The notes beneath the pieces are model-generated. The model was given only the letters and a program-made list of their open reading frames with translations. It was not told where the DNA came from and made no database searches. Position numbers and translations under genes: made by a program. From Flavobacteriales bacterium UBA7325 (GTDB taxonomy: Bacteria; Bacteroidota; Bacteroidia; Flavobacteriales_D; Crocinitomicaceae), in NCBI GenBank assembly GCA_002471375.1, contig DKPV01000039.1, forward strand, positions 1 to 7,561: DNA of 7,561 bases, in the 5' to 3' direction. How positions within the stretch are numbered: position 1 is the stretch's first letter; every line of letters begins with the position of its first letter. This document shows positions 6,332-7,561 of the stretch, in pieces.

Positions 6332-6853
6332 ATGCGTTCCGTTTATATAATTATTGCAATGTTAACCATTTTTTCTTCGTGTAAGAAAGAAAAGGAGCCA
6401 GTTGATCCTTGTACAAATGGCTTTTTAGATCCAGGAGAAACAAACCCTGATTGTGGAGGAAACTGCCCCCCTTGTTCCGAAGAGACACAGGAGTATCTCA
6501 CCGTCCAACTGAATGGAGAACAGACCGTCATGGATTACAGTAGCCTATTTTACGATGGAAGCGCTTGGAGTTTACAAATTTCAAATGATTCGATCTCTAT
6601 GCAAATTAGTTTAGGAAATTCTGGAGCGATTCAGACTTCTAATATACCTTCATCAGGAACTTATTGCACGATGAACAGTATCGATTACCCAATTCAACAG
6701 AATGGAACATATTCGATTAGTGAACACAATCTTTCCGAACATACAATGAGTGGATTCTTTAATATAGACTTCCTATTGCAAATCAGTTCTATGCCACTTG
6801 TCTACGATACAATATCTTTCACGGGAGGTCAATTTGAATATTTCAACTACTAA
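6332..6853 (+). CDS. Lipoprotein with a cysteine-rich module and C-terminal beta domain
   Basis: A 173-residue product. The ATG at 6332 is chosen because the signal peptide starts there and ends in the lipobox FSSC, making Cys17 the lipidated residue; the frame is open 45 bp further upstream but that would overlap yigZ. After a short charged linker (KKEKEP) comes a compact module with Cys27, Cys41, Cys45 and Cys48 of the form C-x-NG-x2-D-x-GE-x3-DCGG-x-C-x2-C, a pattern found in many Bacteroidota surface proteins and lipoproteins and probably stabilised by disulfides or calcium. Residues about 53-173 form a Ser/Thr/Asn-rich beta domain ending DTISFTGGQFEYFNY, similar in style to the small lipoprotein domains of unknown function common in this phylum. 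No enzyme motif is visible. A surface or outer-membrane location is inference. Confidence 0.85.
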   Translation: MRSVYIIIAMLTIFSSCKKEKEPVDPCTNGFLDPGETNPDCGGNCPPCSEETQEYLTVQLNGEQTVMDYSSLFYDGSAWSLQISNDSISMQISLGNSGAIQTSNIPSSGTYCTMNSIDYPIQQNGTYSISEHNLSEHTMSGFFNIDFLLQISSMPLVYDTISFTGGQFEYFNY

Positions 6854-6942
6854 AATATTCATTTAGCTTCACTAACGAAATTGATTAAAATTCTAGAGGG
6901 GCAGGATTAGTCGATCGATTAGATTTACTTAAAAACCTTATT

Positions 6943-7168
6943 ATGAAATCAGCTATACTCGCAACGATAGCTTCATTATATTTATTCATCTCTTCAAATT
7001 CGATTCTTGCTCAAGGAGATGATTGTGCGACTGCAATTAACATACAAACACTGGATGGAACTAATTGCGGCTTGCAAAAATTCCACAAATATTGATTTTG
7101 ACAAAGTTAGAATTTTCATCGTTAGGGATAATGTTACTGGAATTGTTCAGAAAATATTAACTCATTAA
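6943..7168 (+). pseudogene. Collapsed secreted-protein gene: signal peptide plus possible T9SS-type tail
   Basis: From the ATG at 6943 a 50-residue frame ends at TGA 7093-7095. Residues 1-23 are a clear signal peptide ending ILA-Q, and the mature part begins GDDCATAINIQTLDGTNC, the typical opening of large Bacteroidota proteins exported by the type IX system. Such proteins are hundreds of residues long, so the gene looks broken. In the +1 frame, 7079-7168 reads NSTNIDFDKVRIF, then IVRDNVTGIVQKILTH and a stop, which resembles the last strands of a type A T9SS sorting domain. The two halves join if one A is added to the A5 run at 7076-7080. The simplest reading is a large internal deletion plus frameshift; an accidental short frame is the alternative. 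TAGATTTA at 6920-6927 is one mismatch from a -7 box. Confidence 0.5.
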
Positions 7169-7503
7169 GGGCTAATTTATGGCACCATAAGTGAGATAAT
7201 ACTATAGTAAAGGAAGTGATGATATCGCTCCCTTTATTCTGTATAATTACCTCTCGAACGAATTATCATCACCTTCTTCAGAAAGGCTAAATTCACTTCT
7301 ACACACCCAACTCTGCAATAAAAATGGCTCAAATAGCAGTGATTTAATATTAAATTTTAGATGAAACGCTATATTTTTCCATTGAAAGCAGATAAAATAT
7401 CGTTTAACGCAACCTTATACAAATTTTATGCGTCTCTTTGCGGAACGGAATCATGCGAACACTAAATCCAATTTTTAATGAAATATTTCCAAAATCTATC
7501 AAA
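7169..7503. other. Gene-poor stretch with remnants and a hairpin
   Basis: No convincing gene is seen on either strand. An open frame without a start codon runs 7200-7364 (54 codons, beginning YYSKGSDDIAPFILYN), protein-like in composition but unrecognised. At its TGA an ATG opens a further 34-codon frame (7361-7465), which I do not believe is real. TTATGG and CCATAA form a small inverted repeat at 7177-7190. TCTCTTTG at 7433-7440 is one mismatch from the TAnnTTTG box and, 63 nt before the ATG at 7504, could serve the last gene. The stretch looks like decayed coding DNA. Confidence 0.45.
7208..7236. repeat. 13-bp imperfect hairpin
   Basis: The arm at 7208-7220 pairs with 7224-7236 around a 3-nt loop GAT, with one A-C mismatch and one G-T wobble. 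Only a broken T stretch (TTTATTCT) follows, so terminator function is doubtful, although it lies 40 nt after the stop of the collapsed gene and could be its old terminator or a remnant of one. Confidence 0.4.
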
Positions 7504-7561
7504 ATGAAGATAATCCTATCAGCGATTTTACTTTCAATGAGCTTCGCCTCTCAAGCCCAAC
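7504..7561 (+). CDS. N terminus of a secreted protein, cut by window edge
   Basis: Nineteen codons are visible from the ATG at 7504: Met-Lys, a hydrophobic core (IILSAILLSMSFA) and the ending SQAQ, a classic Bacteroidota signal peptide cleaved near the Ala-Gln. This predicts an exported, possibly T9SS-dependent, product. An ATG at 7478 in another frame ends after eight codons and is not a competitor. Nothing can be said about function because the mature protein lies outside the window. Confidence 0.6.
   Translation, partial: MKIILSAILLSMSFASQAQ

Noticed and set aside
7019..7168. 49-codon frame starting at ATG 7019
   Set aside because: Its first half is out of frame with the obvious signal-peptide reading of the same DNA and looks random; only its end resembles protein, and that is covered by the collapsed-gene interpretation.
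7361..7465. 34-codon open frame beginning at ATG 7361
   Set aside because: It is too short, with no signal peptide, promoter box or recognisable motif.
1..7561. tRNA, rRNA, CRISPR array, insertion sequence or integrase
   Set aside because: No cloverleaf, regularly spaced repeats, transposase motifs or long terminal inverted repeats were seen when reading through the window.

Overview
The window looks like an ordinary chromosomal stretch of a member of the Bacteroidota, probably Flavobacteriales; no finer placement can be supported. The evidence is an AT-rich composition, several promoter-like TAnnTTTG boxes (the Bacteroidota -7 element), few Shine-Dalgarno sequences, many small lipoproteins with a Cys directly after a short hydrophobic stretch, and signal peptides ending in AQ as on type IX-secreted (T9SS) proteins.

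Layout. Positions 1-946 (minus) carry the first 315 codons of rimO, the ribosomal protein S12 methylthiotransferase, cut by the window edge. A 132-bp divergent intergenic region follows, with a -7 box for each direction and a 16-bp dyad. On the plus strand come an unrecognised lipoprotein (1079-1516), elbB (1525-2205, DJ-1/PfpI-like glyoxalase) and, after a 195-bp promoter region, pckA (2401-4014, ATP-dependent PEP carboxykinase). A strong intrinsic terminator (4035-4071) closes pckA. A second unrecognised lipoprotein (4215-4763) converges on a minus-strand pair: yigZ (5689-6303, IMPACT/UPF0029 family) followed one base later by an M42-type metallopeptidase (4764-5687). A third lipoprotein with a cysteine-rich module (6332-6853) diverges from yigZ. 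The last 700 bp is gene-poor. It holds what looks like a collapsed secreted-protein gene (6943-7168), an open frame without a start, a hairpin, and the first 19 codons of another secreted protein (7504 onward).

Function. The genes do not form one pathway. rimO (ribosome modification), elbB, pckA (gluconeogenic PEP formation), yigZ and the peptidase are housekeeping. The three lipoproteins and the two signal-peptide reading frames at the end are cell-envelope or secreted products of lineage-specific type. The only likely co-translated pairs are lipoprotein-elbB (8 bp apart) and yigZ-peptidase (1 bp apart).

I found no convincing new biological system. The points most worth a second look are the collapsed T9SS-type gene at 6943-7168, the near-leaderless rimO promoter, the exactly abutting convergent stop codons at 4761-4766, and the tight divergent start of yigZ, which has no ATG.
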